64,000 bases of DNA. It comes from Sphingomonadales bacterium Ga0077559. GTDB lineage: Bacteria > Pseudomonadota > Alphaproteobacteria > Sphingomonadales > Sphingomonadaceae. A model generated the notes under the pieces. It was given only the letters and a program-made list of their open reading frames with translations, was not told where the DNA came from and did no database searches. Positions 1-9,277 of this stretch are shown here, piece by piece. Position 1 is the stretch's first letter. Each line of letters opens with the position of its first letter. The DNA lies in NCBI GenBank assembly GCA_001464315.1, contig LNFK01000044.1, positions 78,869 through 142,868 of the forward strand, read 5' to 3'. The position numbers were made by a program, and so were the translations under genes.

Positions 1-1
1 G

Positions 2-376
2 ACCAAGGAAGCTTTTGCGACGTACAGCAGGGCGTTGAAGCCAGATGGTTTGCTTTTGGTCCATATTTCCAACCGCTATATCGACCTCAATCCGGTCATC
101 GCCGCCGAGGCAAAAGCAAATGGCTGGCACGCGGCATTGCGCCACGACCGTCCGACCCAAGCGCTAATGAACAAAGGTGACCGGGCCTCGCAATGGATCG
201 CGCTAAGCCGCGACCGTAACAAACTTGCTGCGCTGACAGGTAAAGTAGAAACGGTTAAAGACCGCTATTACGTGGCCAACCAATGGCTAGCGCTTGATCC
301 CCCCGGTGATACCGACCCGTGGACCGACGACTATGCCTCGGTCCTGCCGCATCTTTCGCTCTGGAAAATATTATGA
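2..376 (+). CDS. Spermidine synthase-like protein, C-terminal part (5' end outside window)
   Basis: The reading frame is open from the first bases of the window, so only the last ~124 residues are seen. The segment LKPDGLLLVHISNRYIDL is characteristic of the C-terminal methyltransferase-like half of fused membrane/spermidine synthase proteins, where a 'gG-l-HisNRYldL' strand follows the last Rossmann elements. The usual members carry several membrane helices upstream of this domain; that part cannot be checked here. The stop overlaps the start of the next gene (ATGA), which implies translational coupling with the carbonic anhydrase homologue. The family assignment is by recall of the motif; the substrate (putrescine/decarboxy-SAM or other) is not shown by this fragment. 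Confidence 0.72.
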   Translation, partial: TKEAFATYSRALKPDGLLLVHISNRYIDLNPVIAAEAKANGWHAALRHDRPTQALMNKGDRASQWIALSRDRNKLAALTGKVETVKDRYYVANQWLALDPPGDTDPWTDDYASVLPHLSLWKIL

Positions 377-945
377 CCAACGCTCGCCCCGATGTCAGCA
401 TCATCACGCTTGATGGCAAAACGCCGCAAATCCACGATAGTGCCTTCATCGCGCCCGGTTGCCGGATCATTGGCGACGTATCCATCGGGCCAGAGGCCAG
501 CATCTGGTATAACTGTGTTGTCCGCGCTGAGGTCAACCGAATTGTCATCGGCGCACGGAGCAATATCCAGGATGGCAGTGTCGTTCATTGCGATGGGCCG
601 ATGCCGGGGATGCCCGACGGCTTTCCAACGATTATCGGAGACGACGTACTGGTCGGCCATAATGTCATGCTGCACGGCTGCATCTTGAACGACCGCGCGT
701 TCGTTGGGCTATCGGCAACGGTCATGAACGGCGCGGTGATTGAGGGCGATGCGATGCTTGCCGCAGGCGCAATGCTCACACAAGGAAAGCGCATCGAAGC
801 GCGCCAATTATGGGCAGGCTCGCCTGCCCGCTTCGTTCGCGACCTCGACGACGCAGCCATCATGGGCATGCGCATGGGGGTCGCGCATTATGTCGAGAAT
901 GCAAAGCTACATAACGCGGCGCTAAAGTCTCTCTCGTTGTCCTGA
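373..945 (+). CDS. Gamma-type carbonic anhydrase family hexapeptide-repeat protein
   Basis: A 190-residue left-handed beta-helix protein of the gamma carbonic anhydrase/YrdA class, which in characterised members binds a metal between subunits of a trimer and may hydrate CO2. The metal-ligand signature is visible: one His in VVHCDG and two in VGHNVMLHGC, with hexapeptide repeats around them and a C-terminal helix (WAGSPARFVRDL followed by Glu/Asn-rich residues). I start it at the ATG overlapping the upstream stop (ATGA) rather than a longer frame that would read 54 bases into the preceding gene. Length is normal for the family. Enzymatic activity in vivo is not proven for many homologues. Confidence 0.9.
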   Translation: MTNARPDVSIITLDGKTPQIHDSAFIAPGCRIIGDVSIGPEASIWYNCVVRAEVNRIVIGARSNIQDGSVVHCDGPMPGMPDGFPTIIGDDVLVGHNVMLHGCILNDRAFVGLSATVMNGAVIEGDAMLAAGAMLTQGKRIEARQLWAGSPARFVRDLDDAAIMGMRMGVAHYVENAKLHNAALKSLSLS

Positions 946-1000
946 ACTTGTTTCAGGACAATGCACCAACGTCGCCTTTTATCGCGAAACAAGCTCAGGA
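938..1000. repeat. Sphingomonad-type intergenic inverted repeat
   Basis: TGTCCTGAA (938-946) pairs with TTCAGGACA (952-960) around a 5-base loop. A second, inverted copy of the core lies at 987-1000: AAACAAGCTCAGGA is the reverse complement of TCCTGAGCTTGTTT, one mismatch from 940-953. This CCTGA-CTTGTTTCAGG type sequence is, from memory, widespread between genes of sphingomonads. It overlaps the last codons of the carbonic anhydrase gene and could act as a weak terminator or mRNA-end structure. Confidence 0.6.
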
Positions 1001-1030
1001 TTACGATATCTTTTAAGCTTAGGCCTTCGC

Positions 1031-1608
1031 CTAGCGGCGGATTAGGTTGTGATATATCTGCGTTAGGCAGATGACTTCGCTGTCATCGCCGCCGCGCTCG
1101 ACCGTGAGATGCTGGATACTTTGGTCGAACTCGAACAATGTCTCACGCGCTTCATATTTACGCACCAACGATTCAACCCAGAAGAAACTGCTGATGCGTT
1201 CACCGCGCGTAACGTTGGTGACATGTTGAATGCGGGTCGACGGATAGAGCAGCATATGGCCCACAGGCAGCTTATACGATCCGCTGCCGAACGCCGCCCT
1301 AGACGACGAGCTCCCCGCCGTCCTAATCGGCAGGGTCGGTCAGAAACAATGTTGCCGATAGATCGGTCCGCATTTGTGCACCGGTCACAGGATCGACGCG
1401 GATAGCGTTATCGACATGGTCGCCGAAGGCATCCCTGTGCTGTAACGGTTAACAAAGGAGGATAGATCGCGTGCGGCAGCGCGGCGGACAGGAACAGCCC
1501 ACTTTGGGCCAACGCCCGTTGCGCCATCGCCCGTGCGCACATTGCTGCCTCACCGCTTTCAGGCACCTGCCGATTTCGTTTGGCAAGCGCGGCCCCTGCC
1601 CCGCTTGT
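1031..1608 (-). pseudogene. Decayed PKHD-type Fe(II)/2-oxoglutarate hydroxylase (PiuC/YbiX-like)
   Basis: Read on the minus strand this region gives, in changing frames, ordered pieces of a PKHD-type hydroxylase: LAKRNRQVPESGEAA, LFLSAALPHAIYPPL, then after a one-base shift NRYSTG, after another [13 protein letters not shown] and [12 protein letters not shown], then in-frame stops before and after DGGELVV, and finally an intact tail starting GHMLLYPSTRIQHVTNV and ending IYHNLIRR. The HxD iron-binding motif (GDHVDN) and the distal His (QHVT) are still recognisable. At least two frameshifts, several stops and loss of roughly the first 25 codons show that it cannot make the ~226-residue enzyme. 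Intact homologues usually sit beside catecholate siderophore receptors, as this remnant does (it lies downstream of the receptor gene). I infer recent decay. Confidence 0.82.
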
Positions 1609-1632
1609 GAATCATTAGCATCTACGCGTTAT

Positions 1633-1665
1633 AAAAATGCCCCGCCTGGCACGACTAGCGGGGCA
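1633..1665 (-). terminator. Rho-independent terminator of the TonB receptor gene
   Basis: GCGGGGCA (1658-1665) and TGCCCCGC (1638-1645) form an 8-bp GC-rich stem with a 12-base loop. On the minus strand it is followed by five T (1633-1637), directly after the receptor stop codon at 1670. Confidence 0.8.
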
Positions 1666-1669
1666 AATT

Positions 1670-3775
1670 TCAGAATTTGGCGCGGATTGTGAAGCGGCCG
1701 TTGACCGGTGCTCCGGTCGAGATGTTGTTATTGTTATGGGCGTCGGCGAAATAGTTCGTGTCGAATAGATTTTCGACATTCACTTGTAACTGCACCGCAT
1801 CGCTTATGTCATAATAAAGCGCCGCGTCGACACGGGTAAATGCGGGTAGCTTTGTCGTCGTTGCCGTTGTCCGGATGGCCGCGAACTGGTTCGATTGGTG
1901 GATGATACCAACGCCCACCCCAAGGCTATCGGTGAAATCATATCGGTTCCAAAGGCTGGCCTGATGCTTGGGCACCTGACCCAGAAGCACGCTATCATTT
2001 CCTGCGAGCGCCGCGTCCTGATAGCTATATCCGCCGTGCACCTGCCATTCGGGCGTAATGCGGCCTGCGACTGATAACTCCACCCCTTTGGTCCGCGTCT
2101 TGCCGACATTGATGCTGGCAAGCGGGTTTCCCGGGTCAGGCGTCGTCGCGTTGCTGCGATCCAACTGGAACAGCGCCAAAGTGACGTTCAAATTCGGCCT
2201 GACGTCCCACTTCGCACCAAGCTCGTAGTTGGTGAACTTTTCGGGCGCGAGATTTTCTTGAGTCACCGACAGCGACAAAAACTGGTCGCCCGACCGCGGC
2301 AGAAAGGACTGGCTGTAGCTACCATAAAGCGAGACATTTCCCCGCGGTTTAAAAATCAACCCCAGACGCGGGCTGATCTTGTCATCCTTGCGCGCAAATG
2401 GCCGGTCAACGGCGGGGAACAGGTCAATGCCTTCGATGTCAAAGCTGTCGTAGCGCAGCCCGGCGACAACATCGATATGCTCGCCGATACTGATCTGGTC
2501 CTGCACATAGGCCGAGAAAAATTCGACGTCGGACACGGTATCACGGTTCAATATATTGAACGCAACCGTCGGGAAAACAGGATTGGCGAGGTTCAACGTC
2601 GCGCTCGACAACGTGCCGTTCAACCGCCGGTTTGCAGATTTCTGGTCGCCATATTCAGCGCCAATCAGGATTTTATGCTCCAACGGCCCGGTGTTGACAT
2701 CCCAGACGAGATTGCCCTGCGCGATGAAGTTCTCACGTTTCGTAGGGTCGCTATAGGAGGAGAGCGCCACCGCGCCATTCTGCGCAGTCGCCGCGCCGTT
2801 GGCAAACACGTTGACGTAGATTTTGTCATAATCGCCATACAGCAAGGTGCTGCTGAAGCTTAGATTATTCGCGATCTGACCATCAAGCCGCAGCTTCGCA
2901 ACGTGCGCTTCAAGCTTCGTACGGTTGACGCCAGGAACACCGAAAAATTGGTCGCGGTAACCCGAAATGGGCCTGTTGGGTTGACCCGCTCCTGTCGCAA
3001 TCGATGGAATTCCGCGATCGGTTGTGCGGTCGTCATTTACATATTCATAAGAAAGCCCGAGGTTCCAGTTTTCCCCAAGCTTGAAGGCGACATAAGGGTT
3101 CCACGCATAACGCTCGCCGCCAACGAAATCGCGGTGGCTATCGAGATGTTCGTAAACCGCGTTCAATCGCACTGCCGCCATATCGTTCAGTGGCGAGTTC
3201 AGATCGGCAGATACGTCATAAGCGCCAAAGCTATTGATGCTGGCCTGCCCTGCGTAGAATGCCTCGGTCTGCGGCGATTTTTGCACGCGATTGATAATCC
3301 CGCCACCGCCGCCGCGCCCGAAGATCAGCGCATAGGGACCTTTCAGGATTTCAACGCGCTCGATATTATACAACCCGCGATAATATTGAACATCATCGCG
3401 CACGCCATCGAGAAAGAAGTCGGCGGTCGTGTTTTGCCCGCGAAGCGTAATCTGGTCACGATTGCCCTCGCCCTGTCCGACCGTCGTTCCAGGCACATAG
3501 CGTAAAACATCGGCGAGCGAATGATGTGCCTGATCCTCTAGTTGCTCACGGGTGACGACATTGATCGTCTGCGGAATGTCGAGAAGCGGTGTGTCCGTTT
3601 TGGTAGCGGTCACCGAGTTGGAAGCGACATAGCCCTCGCTTACGCCTGTTACGATAATCGTGTTATTGTCGTCATAGCCCGCAGCAGCGTCAAGCGCGGC
3701 TTCTTCAGCCATCGCTGGATTTGAACCAAGCGCGACAAATGCCATGGCAATAATAGATGCCCTATAATCCCGCAT
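1670..3775 (-). CDS. TonB-dependent siderophore receptor (catecholate, Fiu-like)
   Basis: Outer-membrane receptor of about 701 residues: signal peptide ending near NPAMA-EE, N-terminal plug domain (about residues 45-160) with LDIPQTINVVT, RGQNTTADFFLDGVRDD and IERVEILKGPYALIFGRG, then a beta-barrel ending in an aromatic residue (RFTIRAKF), the BAM signal for barrel insertion. Such proteins import ferric siderophores using TonB/ExbBD energy. An in-frame ATG exists 15 bases upstream (3790), but AAGGG lies six bases before the ATG at 3775 and decides the start. A Fur-box-like palindrome precedes the gene, and a decayed PKHD hydroxylase follows it, the usual partner of Fiu/PiuA-type catecholate receptors. 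The exact siderophore is inferred from that context only. Confidence 0.9.
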   Translation of the reverse strand: MRDYRASIIAMAFVALGSNPAMAEEAALDAAAGYDDNNTIIVTGVSEGYVASNSVTATKTDTPLLDIPQTINVVTREQLEDQAHHSLADVLRYVPGTTVGQGEGNRDQITLRGQNTTADFFLDGVRDDVQYYRGLYNIERVEILKGPYALIFGRGGGGGIINRVQKSPQTEAFYAGQASINSFGAYDVSADLNSPLNDMAAVRLNAVYEHLDSHRDFVGGERYAWNPYVAFKLGENWNLGLSYEYVNDDRTTDRGIPSIATGAGQPNRPISGYRDQFFGVPGVNRTKLEAHVAKLRLDGQIANNLSFSSTLLYGDYDKIYVNVFANGAATAQNGAVALSSYSDPTKRENFIAQGNLVWDVNTGPLEHKILIGAEYGDQKSANRRLNGTLSSATLNLANPVFPTVAFNILNRDTVSDVEFFSAYVQDQISIGEHIDVVAGLRYDSFDIEGIDLFPAVDRPFARKDDKISPRLGLIFKPRGNVSLYGSYSQSFLPRSGDQFLSLSVTQENLAPEKFTNYELGAKWDVRPNLNVTLALFQLDRSNATTPDPGNPLASINVGKTRTKGVELSVAGRITPEWQVHGGYSYQDAALAGNDSVLLGQVPKHQASLWNRYDFTDSLGVGVGIIHQSNQFAAIRTTATTTKLPAFTRVDAALYYDISDAVQLQVNVENLFDTNYFADAHNNNNISTGAPVNGRFTIRAKF

Positions 3776-3793
3776 GTCGTCCCTTTGCATTTA

Positions 3794-3810
3794 TTGCGAA
3801 TGACTCGCAA
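3794..3810. promoter_or_regulatory. Fur-box-like palindrome upstream of the siderophore receptor
   Basis: TTGCGA-ATGAC-TCGCAA is a 17-bp inverted repeat with 6-bp arms. A related sequence, ATTGCGAATTGTTCTCA, lies at 3828-3844. Both resemble proteobacterial Fur sites (TGCGAATnATTCGCA type). The location 19-35 bases before the receptor start codon fits iron-dependent repression. Binding is inferred. Confidence 0.6.
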
Positions 3811-3947
3811 ACTCTGGGACGGCACCTATTGCGAATTGTTCTCACATGCAAATGCTAATCTTCAATATTGGGAGAAGTTTTTTGCAACTGCGCCACTCGG
3901 TCGATATTGCGCAGGCTCAGACGAGTAGTAACGAGGACGTCCGAAAA

Positions 3948-4295
3948 ATGAACGCAACCATCTGGCACAACCCTGATTGCGGCACGTCGCGCAAAACGCT
4001 TGCGATTTTGCAGGAAACGCCGGGTTTGGACCTGACGATCATTGAATATCGCAAGCAACCTTTCGAACGCGCAAAGCTAATACAACTATTCCGTGATGCG
4101 GACCTATCACCACGCGAGGCCCTGCGAACGCGCGGATCGCCGGCCGAAGAGTTGGGTTTAATCGACGGCGCAGCACCCGACGCGATATTGGATGCGATGG
4201 TCGTTCATCCGATTCTCGTCGAACGACCCTTTGTCGAAACCGACAGGGGCGTCCTGCTTTGTCGTCCTCAGGAAAAAGTAAGAGACATACTGTAG
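3948..4295 (+). CDS. arsC: Arsenate reductase, glutaredoxin-dependent ArsC family
   Basis: A 115-residue cytoplasmic thioredoxin-fold protein. The catalytic Cys is in the N-terminal motif IWHNPDCGTSRKTL, and IEYRKQPF and HPILVERPFV supply the conserved Arg residues that stabilise the thiolate in E. coli-type ArsC. The reaction would be glutathione/glutaredoxin-dependent reduction of arsenate to arsenite. I start at ATG 3948, which matches the family N-terminus; a longer frame from 3846 has no homology in its first 34 residues. There is no arsB/arsR next to it, so it may be a stand-alone ArsC or a related YffB/Spx-like thiol reductase, although the motif favours ArsC. Confidence 0.88.
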   Translation: MNATIWHNPDCGTSRKTLAILQETPGLDLTIIEYRKQPFERAKLIQLFRDADLSPREALRTRGSPAEELGLIDGAAPDAILDAMVVHPILVERPFVETDRGVLLCRPQEKVRDIL

Positions 4296-4301
4296 CGGCT
4301 T

Positions 4302-6653
4302 TTAGGCAACATGCCGCTGGGGCCGGTCAAACAATTCCAGACTGTCGGCAAACATCATAGGCCGACCAAAATAGTAGCCTTGGATTTTTTTGCAGCCGAG
4401 CTGCTTGATCATCGCCAGTTCGGCCTCGGTTTCGACGCCTTCAGCAGTGGTTGCAATGTTAAGACTGTCCGCCAGCGCCACGACGGCGCGAATTATGGCA
4501 AGGCTTTCCGCCTTGTTCTTCGCCGCACCCTGCACGAAACTGCGATCTACCTTGATGGTGTCAAACCGGACGTTGCGCAAATAGCCGAGCGACGAATAGC
4601 CGGTGCCAAAATCGTCGAGCGACAATTTGATGCCTAGCCCGCGCAACCGGTCGAGCACCTGAACCGCCAGCGTTCCATCACGCAAGAAGATGCTTTCGGT
4701 CACCTCAAGCTCAAGCCGCCATGCTGCCAAGCCACTATCATGCAGTGCCGAAATCACGGTTTCGACGAAATTGGTGCTGGTCAATTGATCGACCGAAATA
4801 TTCACCGCCACCCGGGTCGTTTCGGGCCAGTTCATTGCGTCTTTACACGCCCTGCGAAGCACGAAATCACCTATAGAAACAATCAGCCGCGCATCTTCGG
4901 CGACCGGAATGAATTTCGCGGGCGATACACTGCCGAATTTAGGATTATTCCAGCGTACCAATGCTTCGAATCCGACCAATGCATGGTCTTCACTGGCATT
5001 TACCACAGGCTGATATTCTACGTGCAGCTGCTCGCGCTCCAAAGCATTACGTAGCTCGAATTCCATCAGCCGCTTTTCTTCAGCATTCGCGTGCAGCTTG
5101 TGTTGATACCCGTGGTGCGTATTGCCGCCCTGATCCTTTGACCGATAGAGCGCGAGGTCGGCGCTGCGCATGAGCAATTCGACGGTGCGGCCATCGACCG
5201 GTCCGAGCGCGCTACCGACACTTGCGCCGATATATAAAGTGTTCTGGTCGACGTCATAAGGTCGCGACAAACTATCGATGATGCGCCGCGCGAGCGTCGC
5301 CAGATATTTACCATCGTCGCTGTCCTTCACGACAACAGCAAACTCGTCTCCACCCAAGCGACCACATAGTTCGTTTTCGGTCATGATGAGCTGCAATCGC
5401 CGCGCCACCTGCGCCAGTAAGCGGTCGCCGACCGGGTGCCCGAGTGTATCGTTGACCGCCTTGAAACGATCCAGATCGATCATCAGGAACCCGCATTTGC
5501 GCCGCCACTTCTCGGCATCGGTCAACGCTTCGGCGAGGGCCTCAGTCAGCTGTAGCCTGTTTGGCAGTCCGGTTAGCGTATCGAAGCGCGCCAGATGCGA
5601 AATTTTGTCGGCGGATTCTCGCTGCTCGGTAACGTCGGATCCAACGCCGCGGAAACCTAAGAAACCGCCATCCTCGGAACTGCGCGGCGATGCGGATAAC
5701 TCCCACCACCGCGTAATACCCTTGATCGTCACTGGCACGATCAGGTTGCTGAAAGATTCGCGCCGTTTGAGGCGGTCGGCAAGGTCATGCAGCGCATTTG
5801 GATATTGGCCTTTCTCCCATGCATCGCCGGCGATCAGCTTCAACAACGGTTGGCCTTCGATGATTTTGGCATCCTCGCCCAAAGCATAGGCAAAGCGCGG
5901 CGACACATGCGTGGCACAGCGAGATGTGTCAGTCTGCCACAACCAATCGGCACCACTGTCCTCGAACTCGCGCAACAAAAGGCTCACCGTCTCCGATTTT
6001 TCCTGGACGATAGTGTTGGCAACTTCGAACAATATCTGCGCGCGCGCTGAGCGCAGACAGGCCATGATGAGCAGTGCCGCAATACCGAGAGCCGCAACTG
6101 CGAGATAATAGCCGCCATGATAGCCAAAGCCCGCTGCCGCGCATAAGCTGGTAACGCTGATGAAGATTGTCGCTGCCATTGGCGCGGTAGGCAACAACAG
6201 CGAGGCGTAGACCATCATGCCCAGCATGATCGACCACAGTCCTAGAGCCTCCATTATTGTCCCGCTATGTCCCAGAAAGCCGAATGCCGATCCCCACATC
6301 ACCGCTGTAATCGCCGAATGGGTGTTAAGGCGCTTAACATCTGCCAGATTGAGCTGCGGCCTGTCCCAAACCCATTTCGTCCCGAACTGGTGGAATGAGA
6401 AAAGATGAAAGCTACAGAACAGCGCTGCCCAAGTGGCCGTAGCCCATACCGGCGCGATATTGCGATAGAGAAAGATCGCCATAATAGCGCAAACTAGGTT
6501 CAGCGCGACACGTAGTGTCGTGCGCTTGCGCATACTCCGTGCCTGAATCGCACGCATGACGTCACCGTCAAGACCCACCGGCTCGGCAAGGCCCAGCAGC
6601 GCCTTGAACGACAGTTCACTGGGAAGTTCGAGAGATGCGTCTTTTCTAATCAC
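4302..6653 (-). CDS. Membrane-bound PAS-GGDEF-EAL cyclic-di-GMP signalling protein
   Basis: A 783-residue protein starting with GTG. Residues ~45-210 hold about six hydrophobic helices (a MASE-like sensor). A PAS/PAC region follows (~230-345, ending FLGFRGVGSDVTEQR), then a GGDEF domain (~350-515) with an intact RLGGDEFAVVV active site and DTLTGLPNR start, then an EAL domain (~530-775) with FEALVRWNNP, NISVDQL, LELEVTES and DDFGTGYSSLGYL. All key catalytic residues of both domains look present, so it could both make and degrade c-di-GMP. It stands alone, tail to tail with arsC (6 bases between stop codons). What the membrane or PAS part senses cannot be told. Confidence 0.92.
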   Translation of the reverse strand: MIRKDASLELPSELSFKALLGLAEPVGLDGDVMRAIQARSMRKRTTLRVALNLVCAIMAIFLYRNIAPVWATATWAALFCSFHLFSFHQFGTKWVWDRPQLNLADVKRLNTHSAITAVMWGSAFGFLGHSGTIMEALGLWSIMLGMMVYASLLLPTAPMAATIFISVTSLCAAAGFGYHGGYYLAVAALGIAALLIMACLRSARAQILFEVANTIVQEKSETVSLLLREFEDSGADWLWQTDTSRCATHVSPRFAYALGEDAKIIEGQPLLKLIAGDAWEKGQYPNALHDLADRLKRRESFSNLIVPVTIKGITRWWELSASPRSSEDGGFLGFRGVGSDVTEQRESADKISHLARFDTLTGLPNRLQLTEALAEALTDAEKWRRKCGFLMIDLDRFKAVNDTLGHPVGDRLLAQVARRLQLIMTENELCGRLGGDEFAVVVKDSDDGKYLATLARRIIDSLSRPYDVDQNTLYIGASVGSALGPVDGRTVELLMRSADLALYRSKDQGGNTHHGYQHKLHANAEEKRLMEFELRNALEREQLHVEYQPVVNASEDHALVGFEALVRWNNPKFGSVSPAKFIPVAEDARLIVSIGDFVLRRACKDAMNWPETTRVAVNISVDQLTSTNFVETVISALHDSGLAAWRLELEVTESIFLRDGTLAVQVLDRLRGLGIKLSLDDFGTGYSSLGYLRNVRFDTIKVDRSFVQGAAKNKAESLAIIRAVVALADSLNIATTAEGVETEAELAMIKQLGCKKIQGYYFGRPMMFADSLELFDRPQRHVA

Positions 6654-6781
6654 CCGCCACGTTTAGCGGCGGAACCTTACTCAATAGTAATCAGCGGAAG
6701 GAAAACGCGGTCACACGATGGAAAATATGCAAGGATTTTCAACGATTGTAACGCTTTACCCGATATTAACCAGCCCCAAAC

Positions 6782-8509
6782 TCAAGCCGCAATCGCATAA
6801 GGCTGTATTTCGCCGGACAAATACAAATTGCGCGCCTTCGCACGGCTCATTTTGCCCGAACTGGTGCGCGGCAATGTGCGAGGCGGAACAAGTTCGACGA
6901 CACAGTTCATTCCGGTAACCGAACGCACCTTATCGCGGATCTGTTCCCGCAGTTTGGCACGTTCCGTCTCATCGGTCGTACGACATTGAACGAGAACCGC
7001 AGGGCTTTCTTCGCCGCCCGGGGTTGTGACCGAAAATGCCGCAATATCACCTGCTTTGAAGCCGGGAAGTTGCTCCACAGCCCATTCAATATCCTGTGGC
7101 CAATGGTTCTTGCCGTTGATGATGATCATGTCCTTTGCGCGGCCAACGATGTAAATATAGCCATTCGACAGGTAACCCATATCGCCAGTATCTAGCCAAC
7201 CATCGACCAAGCAAGCATCGGTTGATTCCTGGTCGCGGAAATATTCCTTCATTAGCGATGGGCCGGTGCACCAGACCTTACCAATTGTTTTGTCAGCCAA
7301 CGGACGGCGGTTTTCATCGCGGATCTCGATGGTCATGTCCTTTACCGCTTTGCCGCAATTGACAATCGCGCGATATCGGACCGGGCGGTCAGGCGCGCCT
7401 GCATGGCCAGTAAGTTCGGTTTCTTCGACCAGTTCGACCTGAATTCCTTCACCCGGCGGCATGATCGATACCGCCAGCGTGGTTTCAGCAAGGCCATAGC
7501 TTGGCAGGAACGAAGATGCCTTGAACCCCGCATCGCCAAACGCGTCGACGAATGCCTGCATGACATCAGGGCGGATCATGTCGGCGCCATTGCCCGCCAA
7601 TCGCCATTTCGACAGGTCGAAACGGTCGTTGACGTGGCTTTGGCTCGAAATCCGCCGCGCGCAAATATCATATCCGAATGTCGGCGAATAGCTAATGACC
7701 GTGCCATCGGCGGCGCTGATGACGTCGAGCCATGCCAGCGGGCGGCGCGCGAAATCCTCGGTTTTCATGTAATCGGTCGATACTTGATTGGCGACCGGCG
7801 ACAGAAAGCAGCCCACCAGCCCCATGTCATGATACCAAGGCAGCCACGACACACAGCGATCACTTTCGGTTACTTCCATGCCGTGCGAATGCGCCGACAG
7901 ATTATTGAGCAAGGCCTTGTGCGTCACAGCAACGCCATGCGGGAATCGCGTCGAACCGCTAGAATATTGCAAATAGCAAATTTCATCGGTGTGCGCGGCC
8001 GGAAGCTCAGCCTTCAAAGCTATACGGTCACCAAAGCTTTCCCAATCAATACCTTCAACCGCGCACGCCGCTGCAGCTTCACCCGCCATTTCGGCTAGTT
8101 CGGCGGGGTAGAACAAGGCTTTGGGGTCGCAGCTCTTCAGTTGCACCGTCAGCTGGTCAACGTAGCTTTCCTTGCCACCAAACGAAGTCGGCAATGGCAG
8201 CGGGACTGGCCATGCCCCCGCATAAATACAGCCAAAGAACAATGCGGCAAAATCGGTGCCGGTTTCGGCCACCAGCGCGATGCGATCGTCTTTTTTGATG
8301 CCGTGGCTGATCAGGCGATAGGCCATGGCCAATGCATCTGCACGCATTTCCGAATAGGGATACGGCCGCGCCAGCTTTCCGCGCATATCGTGGAAATTCA
8401 GGCCGCGCTGACCGGTCGCTGCGTAATCAAGCGCTTCGCCCAACGTTGCAAAATCAGAAAAACGGCGCGGCAAGCTGTCCTGTGTCGGCGTGGATGCGAG
8501 TTCGCTCAT
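6782..8509 (-). CDS. Fatty acyl-AMP ligase (FadD32/FAAL-like adenylate-forming enzyme)
   Basis: A 575-residue ANL-superfamily enzyme. The P-loop-like core YSSGSTRFPHGVAVTH, the WLPWYHDMGLVG segment, the LPSYGLAETTLAVS adenylate-binding motif and the YIVGRAKDMIIINGKN hinge are all visible, with the C-terminal Lys in the SSGKMSRAKARN segment. The W-P-WYHDMGLVG and YIVGRAKDMIIINGKNHWPQDIE elements are typical of fatty acyl-AMP ligases rather than acyl-CoA synthetases. Such enzymes pass acyl-adenylates to carrier proteins for lipid or polyketide synthesis. No carrier or PKS gene adjoins it. In sphingomonads a role in sphingolipid or other unusual lipid synthesis is possible but is only inference. 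Confidence 0.88.
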   Translation of the reverse strand: MSELASTPTQDSLPRRFSDFATLGEALDYAATGQRGLNFHDMRGKLARPYPYSEMRADALAMAYRLISHGIKKDDRIALVAETGTDFAALFFGCIYAGAWPVPLPLPTSFGGKESYVDQLTVQLKSCDPKALFYPAELAEMAGEAAAACAVEGIDWESFGDRIALKAELPAAHTDEICYLQYSSGSTRFPHGVAVTHKALLNNLSAHSHGMEVTESDRCVSWLPWYHDMGLVGCFLSPVANQVSTDYMKTEDFARRPLAWLDVISAADGTVISYSPTFGYDICARRISSQSHVNDRFDLSKWRLAGNGADMIRPDVMQAFVDAFGDAGFKASSFLPSYGLAETTLAVSIMPPGEGIQVELVEETELTGHAGAPDRPVRYRAIVNCGKAVKDMTIEIRDENRRPLADKTIGKVWCTGPSLMKEYFRDQESTDACLVDGWLDTGDMGYLSNGYIYIVGRAKDMIIINGKNHWPQDIEWAVEQLPGFKAGDIAAFSVTTPGGEESPAVLVQCRTTDETERAKLREQIRDKVRSVTGMNCVVELVPPRTLPRTSSGKMSRAKARNLYLSGEIQPYAIAA

Positions 8510-8632
8510 ATATTATCCCATAGCGTGCGGGCCTAAGGCTTGCGACCCCGCCCATGTTACATTTTTGTTATGCTCGGCTTCTACGCGCCGATACCAGTTC
8601 AAAATTCGACCCGACTGTGGCAAGATTAGGGC

Positions 8633-9166
8633 GTGAAACATGGGTCATCTGTCAAAAAGCCTGCACCGCCGCTGAATGGCGAGCGACTGCGCAATCTGGC
8701 GCTCCATTATGTCGGCAAATATGCGACCACACAGGCGAAGCTTTCGGGATATTTGGCGCGCAAAATCCGCGAGCGCGGCTGGGACGATGAACGGCACGCC
8801 GATATTACCGCATTGGTCGGACAATTTGCCGAATTGGGATATACTAACGACGCGCAATTTGCCGAAGCCCGAAGCCGTGCCTTTGTCCGCAGGGGCTATG
8901 GCGAGCGCCGCCTCAACGAAGACCTGCGCGCCAGCGGAATTGACGAAAAAGACGCCGTTCCAGCCAAAGAACATATGGCGGAAAGCACATTCGCCGCTGC
9001 CGAAAATTTTGCGCGCCGTAAGCGACTCGGGCCCTTCGCCGGCGAGCCCGCAGCGCCCGAGCAACGCCAGAAGCAACTCAACGCCTTCCTGCGTGCGGGG
9101 CACGGGTTCGACGTTGCGAAGCGTTTCGTGAATGCGGAGCCTGGGGACGTTATCGGCGAGGAATAA
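8633..9166 (+). CDS. recX: RecX family regulatory protein
   Basis: A 177-residue protein with a GTG start. The three-helix RecX repeats are visible: LALHYVGKYATTQAKLSGYL, then ITALVGQFAELGYTNDAQFAE, then RRGYGERRLNEDLRASGI, followed by a C-terminal repeat ending HGFDVAKRF. RecX binds inside the RecA filament groove and limits its extension and coprotease activity. recA is not adjacent here, as is common in alphaproteobacteria. The GTG (no nearby strong ribosome site) is the first start that keeps the basic N-terminal segment; a start a few codons downstream cannot be excluded. Confidence 0.85.
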   Translation: MKHGSSVKKPAPPLNGERLRNLALHYVGKYATTQAKLSGYLARKIRERGWDDERHADITALVGQFAELGYTNDAQFAEARSRAFVRRGYGERRLNEDLRASGIDEKDAVPAKEHMAESTFAAAENFARRKRLGPFAGEPAAPEQRQKQLNAFLRAGHGFDVAKRFVNAEPGDVIGEE

Positions 9167-9277
9167 CCCAATTCCCACCGACATTCCTCTGCCAATAAGC
9201 GATTTATGCCGCCCATCGGGAACCACAGCGCCGAGCCCTTCTTGAACAAGCCGACATTACGTTTTCAGGAACGGCAC

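Noticed and set aside
1109..1405. Plus-strand frame over the hydroxylase remnant
   Set aside because: The conserved motifs are all on the minus strand; the plus-strand peptide is Arg-rich antisense.
2258..3505. Two ~200-codon plus-strand frames inside the TonB receptor
   Set aside because: Antisense shadows of a well-supported outer-membrane receptor gene.
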